Shown here piece after piece: positions 7,920 to 15,542 of a stretch of DNA of 23,738 bases. The position numbers and the translations under genes are program-made. Numbering within the stretch: the first letter of the stretch is position 1; every line of letters begins with the position of its first letter. The notes under the pieces are model-generated. The model ran no database searches. It saw only the letters and a list, made by a program, of their open reading frames with translations, and was not told where the DNA came from. Source of the stretch: JBBRTJ01 sp038244535 (GTDB lineage Bacteria; Actinomycetota; Acidimicrobiia; Acidimicrobiales; Ilumatobacteraceae); the NCBI GenBank assembly GCA_038244535.1, contig JBBRTJ010000058.1, forward strand, positions 1-23,738, written 5' to 3'.

Positions 7920-8576
7920 GTGAGCGAGGTCCCCGATCCTCCGGCGCGTCCGATGCTGCGGGGGGCACTGCATCAGTGGAGCCTCTTCGGCTTCGTGCCG
8001 GCGCTGGTGGCGATGATCGTCGTGACGCCGACCGGCTGGCCGCGGGTCTCGATGGTCGTCTATGCCCTCGGCCTCGTGGCCATGCTGGCCACCTCAGCGG
8101 CCTACCACCGCGGCCCATGGGGTCCCCGGGGCAAGCGCATCGCCCAGCGCCTCGACCACTCGACGATCTTCTTGGCCATCGCCGGCTCCTACACCCCGAT
8201 CGCGGTGATCGCGCTCGACGGCTGGCTGCGCATCGCGCTGCTGCTCGTGGCGTGGGTCGGGGCCGCCGCGGGCATCGCGCTGCGGTGGGCGTACCGCGGT
8301 GCACCGATGTGGGCTGTGGCCACGCCCTACGTCGTCGTCGGGTGGTCGGCGGTGATCGCAGCCCCGCAGCTGTGGGATGCGCTGGGGTCGGTCGGGTTCG
8401 CGCTCATCGTGGCGGGAGGCGTCATCTACACGGTCGGTGCGGTCGTGTTCGCCACGCACCGACCCGATCCCTGGCCGGCGACGTTCGGCTACCACGAGGT
8501 GTTCCACACCTGCACCCTCGTGGCCGCCGCCCTGCAGATGGCGGCCATCGCCTTCTTCGTCATCCCGCTGGCGTGA
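7920..8576 (+). CDS. Hemolysin III / PAQR-like seven-helix membrane protein
   Basis: This 218-residue protein has about seven hydrophobic helices and the family's metal-site motifs: SAAYHR after helix 2, RLDHSTIFLAIAGSYTP in the middle, and FGYHEVFHTCTLVAA near the C-terminus. The conserved histidines and aspartate in those motifs form the zinc-site pattern of the hemolysin-III/PAQR (YqfA/YplQ) superfamily. Bacterial members affect membrane fluidity homeostasis or are annotated as hemolysins; the enzymatic activity is not settled, so I call the fold and not a haemolytic function. Start GTG 7920; the upstream ATG at 7918 runs straight into a stop. It begins 29 nt after the flavin-reductase gene. 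Confidence 0.9.
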   Translation: MSEVPDPPARPMLRGALHQWSLFGFVPALVAMIVVTPTGWPRVSMVVYALGLVAMLATSAAYHRGPWGPRGKRIAQRLDHSTIFLAIAGSYTPIAVIALDGWLRIALLLVAWVGAAAGIALRWAYRGAPMWAVATPYVVVGWSAVIAAPQLWDALGSVGFALIVAGGVIYTVGAVVFATHRPDPWPATFGYHEVFHTCTLVAAALQMAAIAFFVIPLA

Positions 8577-8623
8577 CCACGCACGAGGCTCGCCGACCAA
8601 GGGCGCCCGCCGGTTCGTACCCT

Positions 8624-8637
8624 TGACCCGCGGGTCA
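8624..8637. promoter_or_regulatory. Perfect 14-bp palindrome (operator candidate)
   Basis: TGACCCGCGGGTCA is a perfect dyad in the 112-bp gap before the acyl-CoA dehydrogenase. It is flanked by two -10-like hexamers, TACCCT (8618-8623) and TAGCCT (8639-8644). A bound dimer would cover both promoters. TetR- or GntR-type regulators of acyl-CoA genes use such sites, but no matching regulator gene is in the window. Confidence 0.5.
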
Positions 8638-8688
8638 GTAGCCTCGCCCCGTCCCGATCGCGACGTCCCCATGAGGTTGATCTGTCCG

Positions 8689-9894
8689 ATGAGCGTCACC
8701 GAAGCCCCTGTCACTGCCGATGAGCAGCGCGTCAGCGCCCTGATCGACGATCTGCTCAACGAGTTCCCCCCGGCCACCAACTCGACCGTCGACTTCCTCG
8801 GCGCCCAGTTCGACAAGGGCCTGGGCTGGGTCCACTTCCCCGAGGGCTTCGGCGGCCTTGGCCTCAGCCCCAAGCACCAGAAGCAGATCAACGAGCGCAT
8901 CGCCCGCGCCGGTGGTCCGAACCCCTACTTCCGCAACCCGATCGGCTACGGCATGTGCGGGCCGACGGTGGTCGAGTGGGGGAGCGAGGCCCAGAAGCAC
9001 CGCTACTTGCGCCCGCTCTTCACGGGCGAGGAGATCTGGTGCCAGCTCTTCAGCGAGCCGGGCAGCGGTTCGGACTTCGCTGGCCTCTCGTCGCGCGGCG
9101 TGCGTGACGGTGACGAGTGGGTCGTGAACGGTCAGAAGGTGTGGACCACGCTCGCCCACGTGTCACGGTGGGGCCTGCTGGTGGTGCGCACCGATACTGA
9201 GGCCGTCAAGCATGCCGGGCTCACCGCGTTCGTCGTCGACATGCACGCGTCCACCGTCGAGACGCGCCCGCTGCGCCAGATGACCGGCGAGGCCGAGTTC
9301 AACGAGGTGTACTTCACCGACACCCGGGTGCCCGATTCCGAGCGGCTCGGCAACGTCGGTGACGGGTGGCGGGTGTCGCTCACCACGCTCATGAACGAGC
9401 GCGTCAGCATCGGCGGCGCCATCGCACCGCAGGGCTCCGGCCCGATCGCGGCGGCGGTCAAGATCTGGAAGGGCCTCCCCGAGGAGCGCCGCACGAGTGA
9501 TTCCCTTGACCGGCTGATGGACCTGTGGAGCCAGGCCGAGGTGCTCCGCCTGACCAACATCCGGGCCTCGCAGAACCGCAAGGTCGGTGTTCCCGGCCCC
9601 GAGGGCTCGATCGGCAAGCTCGCCTCGGCCGATCTCAACAAGGCGATCTACGAGCTGTGCGTCGACCTGATGGGCGCCGATGGACTGCTCTACGGCACGT
9701 ATGCGATGGTGCGCCCCGAGACCGCAATGGGTTCCAACACGGTGCAGCAGGCGTTCCTGCGCAGCCGGGCCAACTCGATCGAGGGTGGCACGTCTGAGGT
9801 CATGCGCAACATCCTCGGTGAGCGGATGCTCGGCCTTCCTGGCGACGTCCGCGTCGACCGTGAGGTGCCCTGGAGCCAGGTGCCCCGCAACTAG
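8689..9894 (+). CDS. Acyl-CoA dehydrogenase (FadE-like)
   Basis: This 401-residue FAD enzyme catalyses alpha,beta-dehydrogenation of an acyl-CoA. Evidence includes the mid-domain signature LFSEPGSGSD (120-129), VNGQKVWTT (147-154), the basic C-terminal helix LRSRANSIEGGTSEVMRN with the likely catalytic base E365, and ILGERMLGLP. The N-terminal helical domain and length are standard. The open frame reaches far upstream into the hemolysin-III gene, but homology begins at MSVTEAP; I chose ATG 8689, with ATG 8671 (MRLICPMSV...) as an in-frame alternative. A GAGG lies 12 nt before 8689. Unlike many neighbours it has a real leader containing a perfect palindrome, so it looks regulated. It ends at a hairpin shared with convergent ispH. 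It could act with either acyl-CoA ligase in the window. Confidence 0.93.
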   Translation: MSVTEAPVTADEQRVSALIDDLLNEFPPATNSTVDFLGAQFDKGLGWVHFPEGFGGLGLSPKHQKQINERIARAGGPNPYFRNPIGYGMCGPTVVEWGSEAQKHRYLRPLFTGEEIWCQLFSEPGSGSDFAGLSSRGVRDGDEWVVNGQKVWTTLAHVSRWGLLVVRTDTEAVKHAGLTAFVVDMHASTVETRPLRQMTGEAEFNEVYFTDTRVPDSERLGNVGDGWRVSLTTLMNERVSIGGAIAPQGSGPIAAAVKIWKGLPEERRTSDSLDRLMDLWSQAEVLRLTNIRASQNRKVGVPGPEGSIGKLASADLNKAIYELCVDLMGADGLLYGTYAMVRPETAMGSNTVQQAFLRSRANSIEGGTSEVMRNILGERMLGLPGDVRVDREVPWSQVPRN

Positions 9895-9907
9895 CCGTCG
9901 CTTGATT

Positions 9908-9933
9908 CGTTGCGCGCCGTCAGGCGCGCAACG
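9908..9933. terminator. Bidirectional hairpin between acyl-CoA dehydrogenase and ispH
   Basis: A perfect 11-bp stem (9908-9918 with 9923-9933) closes a 4-nt GTCA loop. The right arm overlaps the last codons of ispH. It serves both convergent genes. There is no U-tract. Confidence 0.75.
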
Positions 9934-10954
9934 CAGCAAGGACGTCGCTGGCGGCGAGGCGCCGATCGTCCATCGGTGGTCGGTCGGCCAAGCCGCACCC
10001 CGACAGGACGGTCGCGGCGATCTCCACCGCGGTCTGCAGTTCGCGCAGGTTGCGCGGTGGCGGGAAGTACTCGTTCTCGTCGGTGATCCGCACCTGCTCC
10101 ACGCCGCTGGCCGGGGCCAGGCGGGCCACGACGGCGTCGACGAGCTCCTCGGGGGCGGACGCTCCCGCAGTGACGCCGACGGTCCCGGTGAGGTCGTCGG
10201 GGAGCTGGTCGACGTGGTCGATGCGAAAGACCCGGGCGCAACCTGCTTCGCGGGCCAGTCGCTCGAGTGCCCTGGTGTTCGAGGAGTTCGCCGATCCGAT
10301 CACCACGATGGCGTCACATCGTGGAGCCATGGCCATCAGCGCCGATTGGCGATTGGTGGTGGCGAAGCAGAGGTCGCTCCGGCCGGGGGTCCACAGGTCG
10401 GGGAACCGCTCACGGGTCGCCTCGAGCACTCCGGCCCAGTCGCGGTGGCTGAGCGTCGTCTGCGCCAGGAGGGCCACAGGCTCAGTGATGTCGGGCAGCG
10501 CGGCGACATCGGCCAGCGACTCGACCCGATGCATCACGTCGGGCGCCACGGCCATGGTTCCAATGGCTTCCTCGTGGCCCTCGTGTCCGACGTAGACGAT
10601 GCGAAAGCCCTTGCCGGCGCGCACCTTGACCTCGTGGTGCACCTTGGTGACGAGCGGGCACACCGAGTCCACGACGTAGGCGCCGCGAGCTCGTGCCGCC
10701 TCAACCACGGCGGGCGCCGAACCGTGCGCCGACAGCATGATGGGTGCCCCCTCGGGCACGTCGGTGATCTCGTCGACGAAGACGACCCCGAGCGCCTCGA
10801 AGCGATCGACGATGAGCTTGTTGTGGACGATCTCGTGGTAGCAGTACACGGGCGCCGGGAAGGAGCGAACCATCCACGCCAGCGCCTTGATGGCCATCTC
10901 GACCCCCGCGCAGAAGCCTCGGGGTGAAGCAAGCAGCACACGGTCGACGGCCAT
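9920..10954 (-). CDS. ispH: 4-hydroxy-3-methylbut-2-enyl diphosphate reductase
   Basis: IspH is the last enzyme of the MEP isoprenoid pathway; it reduces HMBPP to IPP and DMAPP with a [4Fe-4S] cluster. The three cluster cysteines are present: PRGFCAGV (C15), DSVCPLVTKVH (C99) and SDLCFATTNRQ (C196). The substrate-binding histidines in YHEIVHN and SAHGSAP, GHEGHEEAIGT with conserved Glu, and IGSANSSNT are also present. The 344-residue length is normal and nothing is truncated. Start ATG 10954; TAGCCT lies 7 nt upstream on the minus strand, with no Shine-Dalgarno. It is divergent from the DUF512-der operon with a 56-bp gap. In many Firmicutes ispH, DUF512 and der also lie close together, which supports an old linkage. 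Confidence 0.97.
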   Translation of the reverse strand: MAVDRVLLASPRGFCAGVEMAIKALAWMVRSFPAPVYCYHEIVHNKLIVDRFEALGVVFVDEITDVPEGAPIMLSAHGSAPAVVEAARARGAYVVDSVCPLVTKVHHEVKVRAGKGFRIVYVGHEGHEEAIGTMAVAPDVMHRVESLADVAALPDITEPVALLAQTTLSHRDWAGVLEATRERFPDLWTPGRSDLCFATTNRQSALMAMAPRCDAIVVIGSANSSNTRALERLAREAGCARVFRIDHVDQLPDDLTGTVGVTAGASAPEELVDAVVARLAPASGVEQVRITDENEYFPPPRNLRELQTAVEIAATVLSGCGLADRPPMDDRRLAASDVLAALRA

Positions 10955-10961
10955 CGCCGGC

Positions 10962-11008
10962 AGGCTACTGACGGCAACGGAGGGATCGGGCGGCCGAGGA
11001 AATAGACT
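10962..11008. promoter_or_regulatory. Divergent promoter region ispH / DUF512
   Basis: TAGCCT on the minus strand (10967-10962) is 7 nt before the ispH ATG. TAGACT on the plus strand (11003-11008) is 2 nt before ATG 11011 but 8 nt before the in-frame ATG 11017. A GAGGA at 10996-11000 could instead serve as a Shine-Dalgarno for 11011. The leaderless model predicts 11017 and the Shine-Dalgarno model 11011. Confidence 0.45.
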
Positions 11009-11010
11009 GA

Positions 11011-12390
11011 ATGACCATGTCTGTTCCCGAGGTCGTTGCCGTCGTGCCCGGATCTCCGGCCGCGCTCGCAGGCCTGGCGATGGGCGACCAGGTGCGCACG
11101 CTCAATGGCGTCGCCCCCCGCGACGTCATCGAATGGCGCCTCCTGGCCGATGAGGCCGAGCTCACCGTCGAGGTCAGCCGCGGTGGGTTGTCCTTCGAGG
11201 TCGAGATCGTCAAGCGGGCCGGTGAGCCGCTCGGCGCCGAGGTCAGTTCGGCCGTGTTCGACCAGGTGCGCACGTGCGACAACCACTGTGAGTTCTGCTT
11301 CATCTACCAACTTCCGCCAGGGATGCGTCCCAGCCTGTACCTGAAGGACGACGACTATCGGCTGTCGTTCCTCTACGGCAACTTCACCACCCTCACCCGC
11401 TTCACCGAGGCCGACCTCGAGCGCGTGGTGACCGAGGCGCTGTCCCCGCTGCACGTCAGCATCCATGCCACCGACCCTGAGGTGCGCAGCCGCATGCTGC
11501 GCAACCGTCGAGGCGCCACCAGCCTGCGCTGGTTGCGGGCGCTGCTCGATCACCACGTCGTGGTGCACGGGCAGGTCGTGGTGTGCCCGGGCATCAACGA
11601 CGGGCCTGTGCTCGACGGCACCTTGGCCGGCGTCCTCGACCGCTATCCGGAACTCGCCAGTCTCTGCGTGGTGCCGCTCGGCCTGAGCCGCTACAGCAAC
11701 GAGGCGGCGATGCGGCCCCACACCAACGCCGAGGCCCAGGCCGTGGTCGACGCCGTCGAGGCGTGGCAGGACACGTTCCTGCAGGCCGTCGGACGACGGC
11801 TGGTGTTTGCCGCCGACGAGTACTACCTGCTGGCTGGTCGACCCTTCCCGCCGCCCGAGACCTACGAGGGCTTCCCGATGCACGAGGACGGGATCGGCAT
11901 GGCCCGCACGTTCGAGCTCGAGTGGCAGGGTCGCGTTGACCAGCCCACCGGACCGCAGAGCGGCTTCTTCGCCTCGGTCGACGGCGCCCCCGCGGCGGGC
12001 TACCGGGCGGTGCGCAACCCGGGATCGGTGACGCTGCTGCCCCGACGCGAAGCTCCCGTTGCGATCCTCACGGCGCCCTATGGTGCCGCCGTGCTGCGCC
12101 CTCTGATCGACGACCTCGGGCGCCACGATGTCCGCATCATCACGGTCGTCAACGAGTTCTTCGGGGGAAACATCGCCGTGACCGGGCTCATGGTCGGCGC
12201 CGATCTCCAGCGGGTGCTGGCCGGTGAGCCCGAGGGTCACCGTTACCTGCTGCCCGACGTCTGCCTGACCGATGGGCGCTTCCTCGACGGGTTGACGCCG
12301 GCCGACCTCCCCCGCCCGGTCGAGGTCGTCCCCACCGACGGGATCGCCCTGCGGCGAGCTCTTGATCAGCGAGCGATGGTGCCGGCATGA
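11011..12390 (+). CDS. PDZ / radical-SAM-like DUF512 protein
   Basis: The 459-residue protein has three parts. An N-terminal PDZ-like segment (VPEVVAVVPGSPAALAG, to ~70) comes first. A cysteine cluster CDNHCEFC (C89, C93, C96) then fits the radical-SAM CX3CX2C pattern and continues as a radical-SAM-like barrel (LYGNFTTLTRF, VSIHATDPEVRSRML, QVVVCPGIND). The C-terminal DUF512 domain (ADEYYLLAGRPFPP, IITVVNEFFGGNIAVTGLMVGADL) ends the protein. The biochemical function of this family is unknown; genome context often puts it next to der, as here, where its stop overlaps the der start by 4 bp (ATGA). ATG 11011 is given; ATG 11017 is in frame and better placed for the TAGACT hexamer. It is cytoplasmic. 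Confidence 0.9.
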   Translation: MTMSVPEVVAVVPGSPAALAGLAMGDQVRTLNGVAPRDVIEWRLLADEAELTVEVSRGGLSFEVEIVKRAGEPLGAEVSSAVFDQVRTCDNHCEFCFIYQLPPGMRPSLYLKDDDYRLSFLYGNFTTLTRFTEADLERVVTEALSPLHVSIHATDPEVRSRMLRNRRGATSLRWLRALLDHHVVVHGQVVVCPGINDGPVLDGTLAGVLDRYPELASLCVVPLGLSRYSNEAAMRPHTNAEAQAVVDAVEAWQDTFLQAVGRRLVFAADEYYLLAGRPFPPPETYEGFPMHEDGIGMARTFELEWQGRVDQPTGPQSGFFASVDGAPAAGYRAVRNPGSVTLLPRREAPVAILTAPYGAAVLRPLIDDLGRHDVRIITVVNEFFGGNIAVTGLMVGADLQRVLAGEPEGHRYLLPDVCLTDGRFLDGLTPADLPRPVEVVPTDGIALRRALDQRAMVPA

Positions 12391-13700
12391 CACTCCCCGT
12401 GGTGGCCATCGTCGGGCGCCCCAACGTGGGCAAGAGCACGCTCATGAACCGCATCCTCGGGCGCCAGGTGGCCATCGTCGAGGACCGCCCCGGCATCACC
12501 CGTGACCGCAAGGAGGTCGAGGCTGAGTGGCTCGGCCGTGCCTTCATGCTCGTCGACACCGGTGGCTGGCTGCCCGGCGGCAGCGACCTCGACGAAAAGG
12601 TCAGCCGTCAGGTCGAAAAGGCTGTCAGGGGGGCCGATCTCGTCCTGTTCCTCGTCGATGCCGCCGTCGGGATCACCGAGGACGACTCCGCGATGGCGGC
12701 GTGGCTGCGTCGCGCCGCCAAGCCGGTGATGGTGCTGGCCAACAAGGCCGACAACGAGCGTCGTGAGAACTCGATGTGGGAGTTCTTGCAGCTCGGCCTC
12801 GGCGAGCCCGTCCCCATCAGCGCCCTGCACGGTCGCCGCACCGGCGACATGCTCGACCTGGTCCTCGATCGGGTGGGCCTCGGCGATGACGACGACGAGG
12901 TCGAGCTCGACGAGGTCGAGGACGGGCCGCCCGCGCCACGCGTGGCGATCGTGGGGCGCCCCAACGTCGGCAAGTCGACGTTGTTCAACCGGCTGATCGG
13001 CGAGGAGCGGGCCGTCGTTCACGACATGCCCGGCACGACACGCGACGCGGTCGACACACTGGTCGACACCCCCGAGGGCCCGATCCGCTTCATCGACACC
13101 GCGGGCATGCGCCGCAAGGGCAAAGTCGATGACGCACCCGAGTACTACTCGTTGGTGAGGGCGCTGCGGGCCATCGACGGGGCCGACATCGCACTGCTCG
13201 TGGTCGACGCCACCGAGGGCGTCACCGCGCAGGACCAGCGGCTGGCCGAACGCGTCGATGCCGCGGGGTGCCCGGTCGTGGTGCTCATCAACAAGTGGGA
13301 GCTGCTCGACGCCGACGCCCGGACCGACCTCACCAACCAGGTCAGTCACCGCCTCCACTTCATCGGTGAGGCGCCCGTGCTGAAGATCTCGGCCCTGTCG
13401 GGCAAAGGGGTCAACAAGCTCCTTCCCGTGCTGGCCGACGCCATCGCGCGCTACCACGTGCGGGTGCCGACCCGCGAGGTCAACAAGGTGATCGCCTCGG
13501 CGCAGGCAGCCCAGCCTGCTCCCGGTGGCGCCCGGGTGCTGTACGCGCTGCAGGGCGCCAGCGACCCGCCCACCTTCACCCTCTTTGCCAACCGCGAGCT
13601 GCCAGCCAGCTACCTGCGCTACCTCGAGCGCAAGCTCCGTGAAGCGTTCGGCCTCGAAGGCACGCCGATCAAGCTGCGGGTGCGGCGCCGGTCGTCATGA
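12387..13700 (+). CDS. der: Ribosome-assembly GTPase Der (EngA)
   Basis: This 437-residue protein has the tandem-GTPase architecture unique to Der, which acts in 50S ribosomal subunit maturation. GTPase 1: GRPNVGKST (10-18), DTGG (57-60), NKAD (119-122). A strongly acidic linker (about 166-180, rich in D/E) follows. GTPase 2: GRPNVGKST (190-198), DTAG (237-240), NKWE (302-305). A KH-like C-terminal domain holds PTFTLFANRELPASYLRYLERKLR and ends in a basic RVRRRSS tail. All G motifs are intact. It begins inside the DUF512 stop codon and its own stop overlaps the next start (ATGA), so translation is probably coupled. It lacks the long N-terminal cytidylate-kinase fusion found in some actinobacteria. 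Confidence 0.97.
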   Translation: MTLPVVAIVGRPNVGKSTLMNRILGRQVAIVEDRPGITRDRKEVEAEWLGRAFMLVDTGGWLPGGSDLDEKVSRQVEKAVRGADLVLFLVDAAVGITEDDSAMAAWLRRAAKPVMVLANKADNERRENSMWEFLQLGLGEPVPISALHGRRTGDMLDLVLDRVGLGDDDDEVELDEVEDGPPAPRVAIVGRPNVGKSTLFNRLIGEERAVVHDMPGTTRDAVDTLVDTPEGPIRFIDTAGMRRKGKVDDAPEYYSLVRALRAIDGADIALLVVDATEGVTAQDQRLAERVDAAGCPVVVLINKWELLDADARTDLTNQVSHRLHFIGEAPVLKISALSGKGVNKLLPVLADAIARYHVRVPTREVNKVIASAQAAQPAPGGARVLYALQGASDPPTFTLFANRELPASYLRYLERKLREAFGLEGTPIKLRVRRRSS

Positions 13701-15235
13701 CAGAGCACGGCTCGACACCCGACGCACTCGCGGCCGCGGCCGACCGGGCGCGTCAAGGGAACCTCCACAAGGAGGCCGACAAGCTGGCCCGGCAGGGGAA
13801 GCTGTTCGTGCGGGACCGCTTGGCGTTGCTCCTCGACCACGGCTCGTTCGTCGAGGACGGCCTGCTGGCCAACGCGTCGTCGACCGATCTGCCGGCTGAC
13901 GGTGTGGTCACCGGGGTGGGTCGCGTCGATGGGCGCACGGTGTGCGTGATGGCCAACGATCCGACGGTCAAGGCCGGCTCCTGGGGGGCCCGCACCGTCG
14001 AGAAGATCATCCGGATCACCGAGCACGCGCTGCGACACCAGGTGCCGGTGGTGTGGCTCGTCGATTCCGCCGGGGCCCGCATCACCGACCAGGTCGACCT
14101 GTTCCCCGGGCGCCGAGGGGCGGGGCGCATCTTTGCCAACCAGGTGCGCCTTTCGGGCATGGTCCCGCAGGCCTGCGCGCTGTTCGGCCCGTCGGCCGCC
14201 GGCGGCGCCTACATCCCGAGCTTCTGCGACCTCGTGGTCATGGTCGAGGGCAACGCGTCGATGTACCTCGGGTCGCCCCGGATGGCCGAGATGGTGATCG
14301 GTGAGGTGGCCACGCTCGAGGAGATGGGCGGCGCTCGCATGCATGCCACGGTGTCGGGCTGCGGCGACAACCTGGCTGTCGACGACGCCGATGCCATCGC
14401 CCAGGTGCGGCGGTGGCTCAGCTACCTGCCGCAGCGTTGGAGCGAGCTCGCCCCCGACGCCGCCCCGTGCCCCCCGGTACGGCCCCTGCTGCCCTCGGTC
14501 GTGCCGGTCGAGGAGCGGCGGGCCTATGACATGCACCGAGTGATCGAGGGGATCATCGACGACGGTTCGTGGTTCGAGGTGAAGCCGCTGTTCGCTCGTG
14601 AGCTGATCATCGGCCTTGCCCGCCTGGACGGCCGTTCGATCGGTGTGGTGGCCAACAACCCGATGCAGAAGGGAGGCGTGCTGTTCGGCGACTCGGCCGA
14701 CAAGGCGGCGCGCTTCATCTGGCTCTGCGACGCGTTCAACGTTCCCTTGGTGTTCCTGGCCGACGTGCCCGGCTTCATGGTCGGCACCCAGGTCGAGCGC
14801 CAGGGCATCATCCGCCACGGAGCCAAAATGATCACGGCGGTCACCGAGGCCACGGTGCCGAAGATCTCTGTGATCGTGCGCAAGGCCTACGGCGCCGGGC
14901 TGTACGCCATGTCGGGTCCGGCGTTCGACCCGGTGGCCACCCTGGCCCTCCCCACCGCCAAGATCGCCGTGATGGGCCCCGAACCCGCCGTCAACGCCGT
15001 CTATGCCAATCGCATCGAGGCCATCGACGACCCCGACGAGCGGGCCGCGTTCGTGGCCGATCGCCGGAGCGAGTACGAAGCAGACGTCGATCTGCTCCGC
15101 CTGGCGTCCGAGCTCGTGATCGACGCGATCGTGGCGTTCGAGGAGCTCCGCGGCGAGCTGATCACGCGGCTGGCTGGTTGCGATCCACTGCGCCGCGACG
15201 ACGTCGTCAAGCGGCACGGGGTGCCCCCGGTCTGA
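13697..15235 (+). CDS. Acyl-CoA carboxylase, carboxyltransferase (beta) subunit
   Basis: This 512-residue protein belongs to the AccD/PccB carboxyltransferase family, which moves the carboxyl group from biotin to an acyl-CoA. The N-terminal half carries WLVDSAGARITDQ and FGPSAAGGAYIPSFCD. The C-terminal half carries GVVANNPMQKGGVLFGDSADKAARF, then DVPGFMVGTQVERQGIIRHGAK and YGAGLYAMSGPAFDP. The two oxyanion-hole glycine regions and full length indicate an active subunit. Substrate (acetyl-, propionyl-, methylcrotonyl- or longer acyl-CoA) cannot be read reliably. No biotin carboxylase or BCCP gene lies here, so the alpha subunit must come from elsewhere. It shares a 4-bp overlap with der upstream and 1 bp with the next gene, an unusual setting for this enzyme. 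Confidence 0.94.
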   Translation: MTEHGSTPDALAAAADRARQGNLHKEADKLARQGKLFVRDRLALLLDHGSFVEDGLLANASSTDLPADGVVTGVGRVDGRTVCVMANDPTVKAGSWGARTVEKIIRITEHALRHQVPVVWLVDSAGARITDQVDLFPGRRGAGRIFANQVRLSGMVPQACALFGPSAAGGAYIPSFCDLVVMVEGNASMYLGSPRMAEMVIGEVATLEEMGGARMHATVSGCGDNLAVDDADAIAQVRRWLSYLPQRWSELAPDAAPCPPVRPLLPSVVPVEERRAYDMHRVIEGIIDDGSWFEVKPLFARELIIGLARLDGRSIGVVANNPMQKGGVLFGDSADKAARFIWLCDAFNVPLVFLADVPGFMVGTQVERQGIIRHGAKMITAVTEATVPKISVIVRKAYGAGLYAMSGPAFDPVATLALPTAKIAVMGPEPAVNAVYANRIEAIDDPDERAAFVADRRSEYEADVDLLRLASELVIDAIVAFEELRGELITRLAGCDPLRRDDVVKRHGVPPV

Positions 15236-15525
15236 TGCCCTGGTGCGACGACTGTTCGAAGTTCTGGAGCCCGGCGTCGATGCGGGCCGACGGCGCCTGT
15301 CCGACCTGCGGAAAGGTGCTCGCCTCGCCCCCGATACCCCATGAGCCAGACGATCAGCCCGGCCCAGAGGCGGACAGCCCAAAGGTGGTGACCGGCAGCA
15401 CCGTCGACGTGCGCGAGCTCGCAGGCGAGTCCGGGCGGGCGCCCTGGCACTTCAAGGTCCTGGTCGGCCTGGTGGTGATCTACCTGGGATGGCGGGTCCT
15501 GCAGCTCGCGACCTGGTTCTTCTGA
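15235..15525 (+). CDS. Small zinc-ribbon, C-terminal single-helix membrane protein
   Basis: This 96-residue protein has no recognised family. It begins MPWCDDCSKFWSP and carries two CX2C knuckles (CDDC near residue 4, CPTC near residue 24), the pattern of a small zinc ribbon. A proline/acidic linker follows (~30-65). A C-terminal hydrophobic segment (FKVLVGLVVIYLGWRVLQLATWFF) runs to the last residue, so the protein is probably tail-anchored with the zinc ribbon in the cytoplasm. ATG 15235 shares one base with the carboxyltransferase stop (TGATG), which fixes the start and makes translational coupling likely. The in-frame extension upstream to 15178 is arginine-rich antisense-like sequence and is rejected. 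The gene is the last of the four-gene operon. Confidence 0.75.
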   Translation: MPWCDDCSKFWSPASMRADGACPTCGKVLASPPIPHEPDDQPGPEADSPKVVTGSTVDVRELAGESGRAPWHFKVLVGLVVIYLGWRVLQLATWFF

Positions 15526-15542
15526 AGCCGCGCCAGTGGTGT

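Noticed and set aside
10534..12393. 619-residue open frame on the minus strand
   Set aside because: It is antisense to the DUF512 gene and the ispH start. Its composition (His/Gly/Val/Arg-rich, no family motifs) is that of a high-GC shadow frame.
13619..15382. 587-residue open frame on the minus strand
   Set aside because: It lies antisense to the carboxyltransferase gene, which has full family motifs. The product is His/Asp/Arg-rich and without domains.
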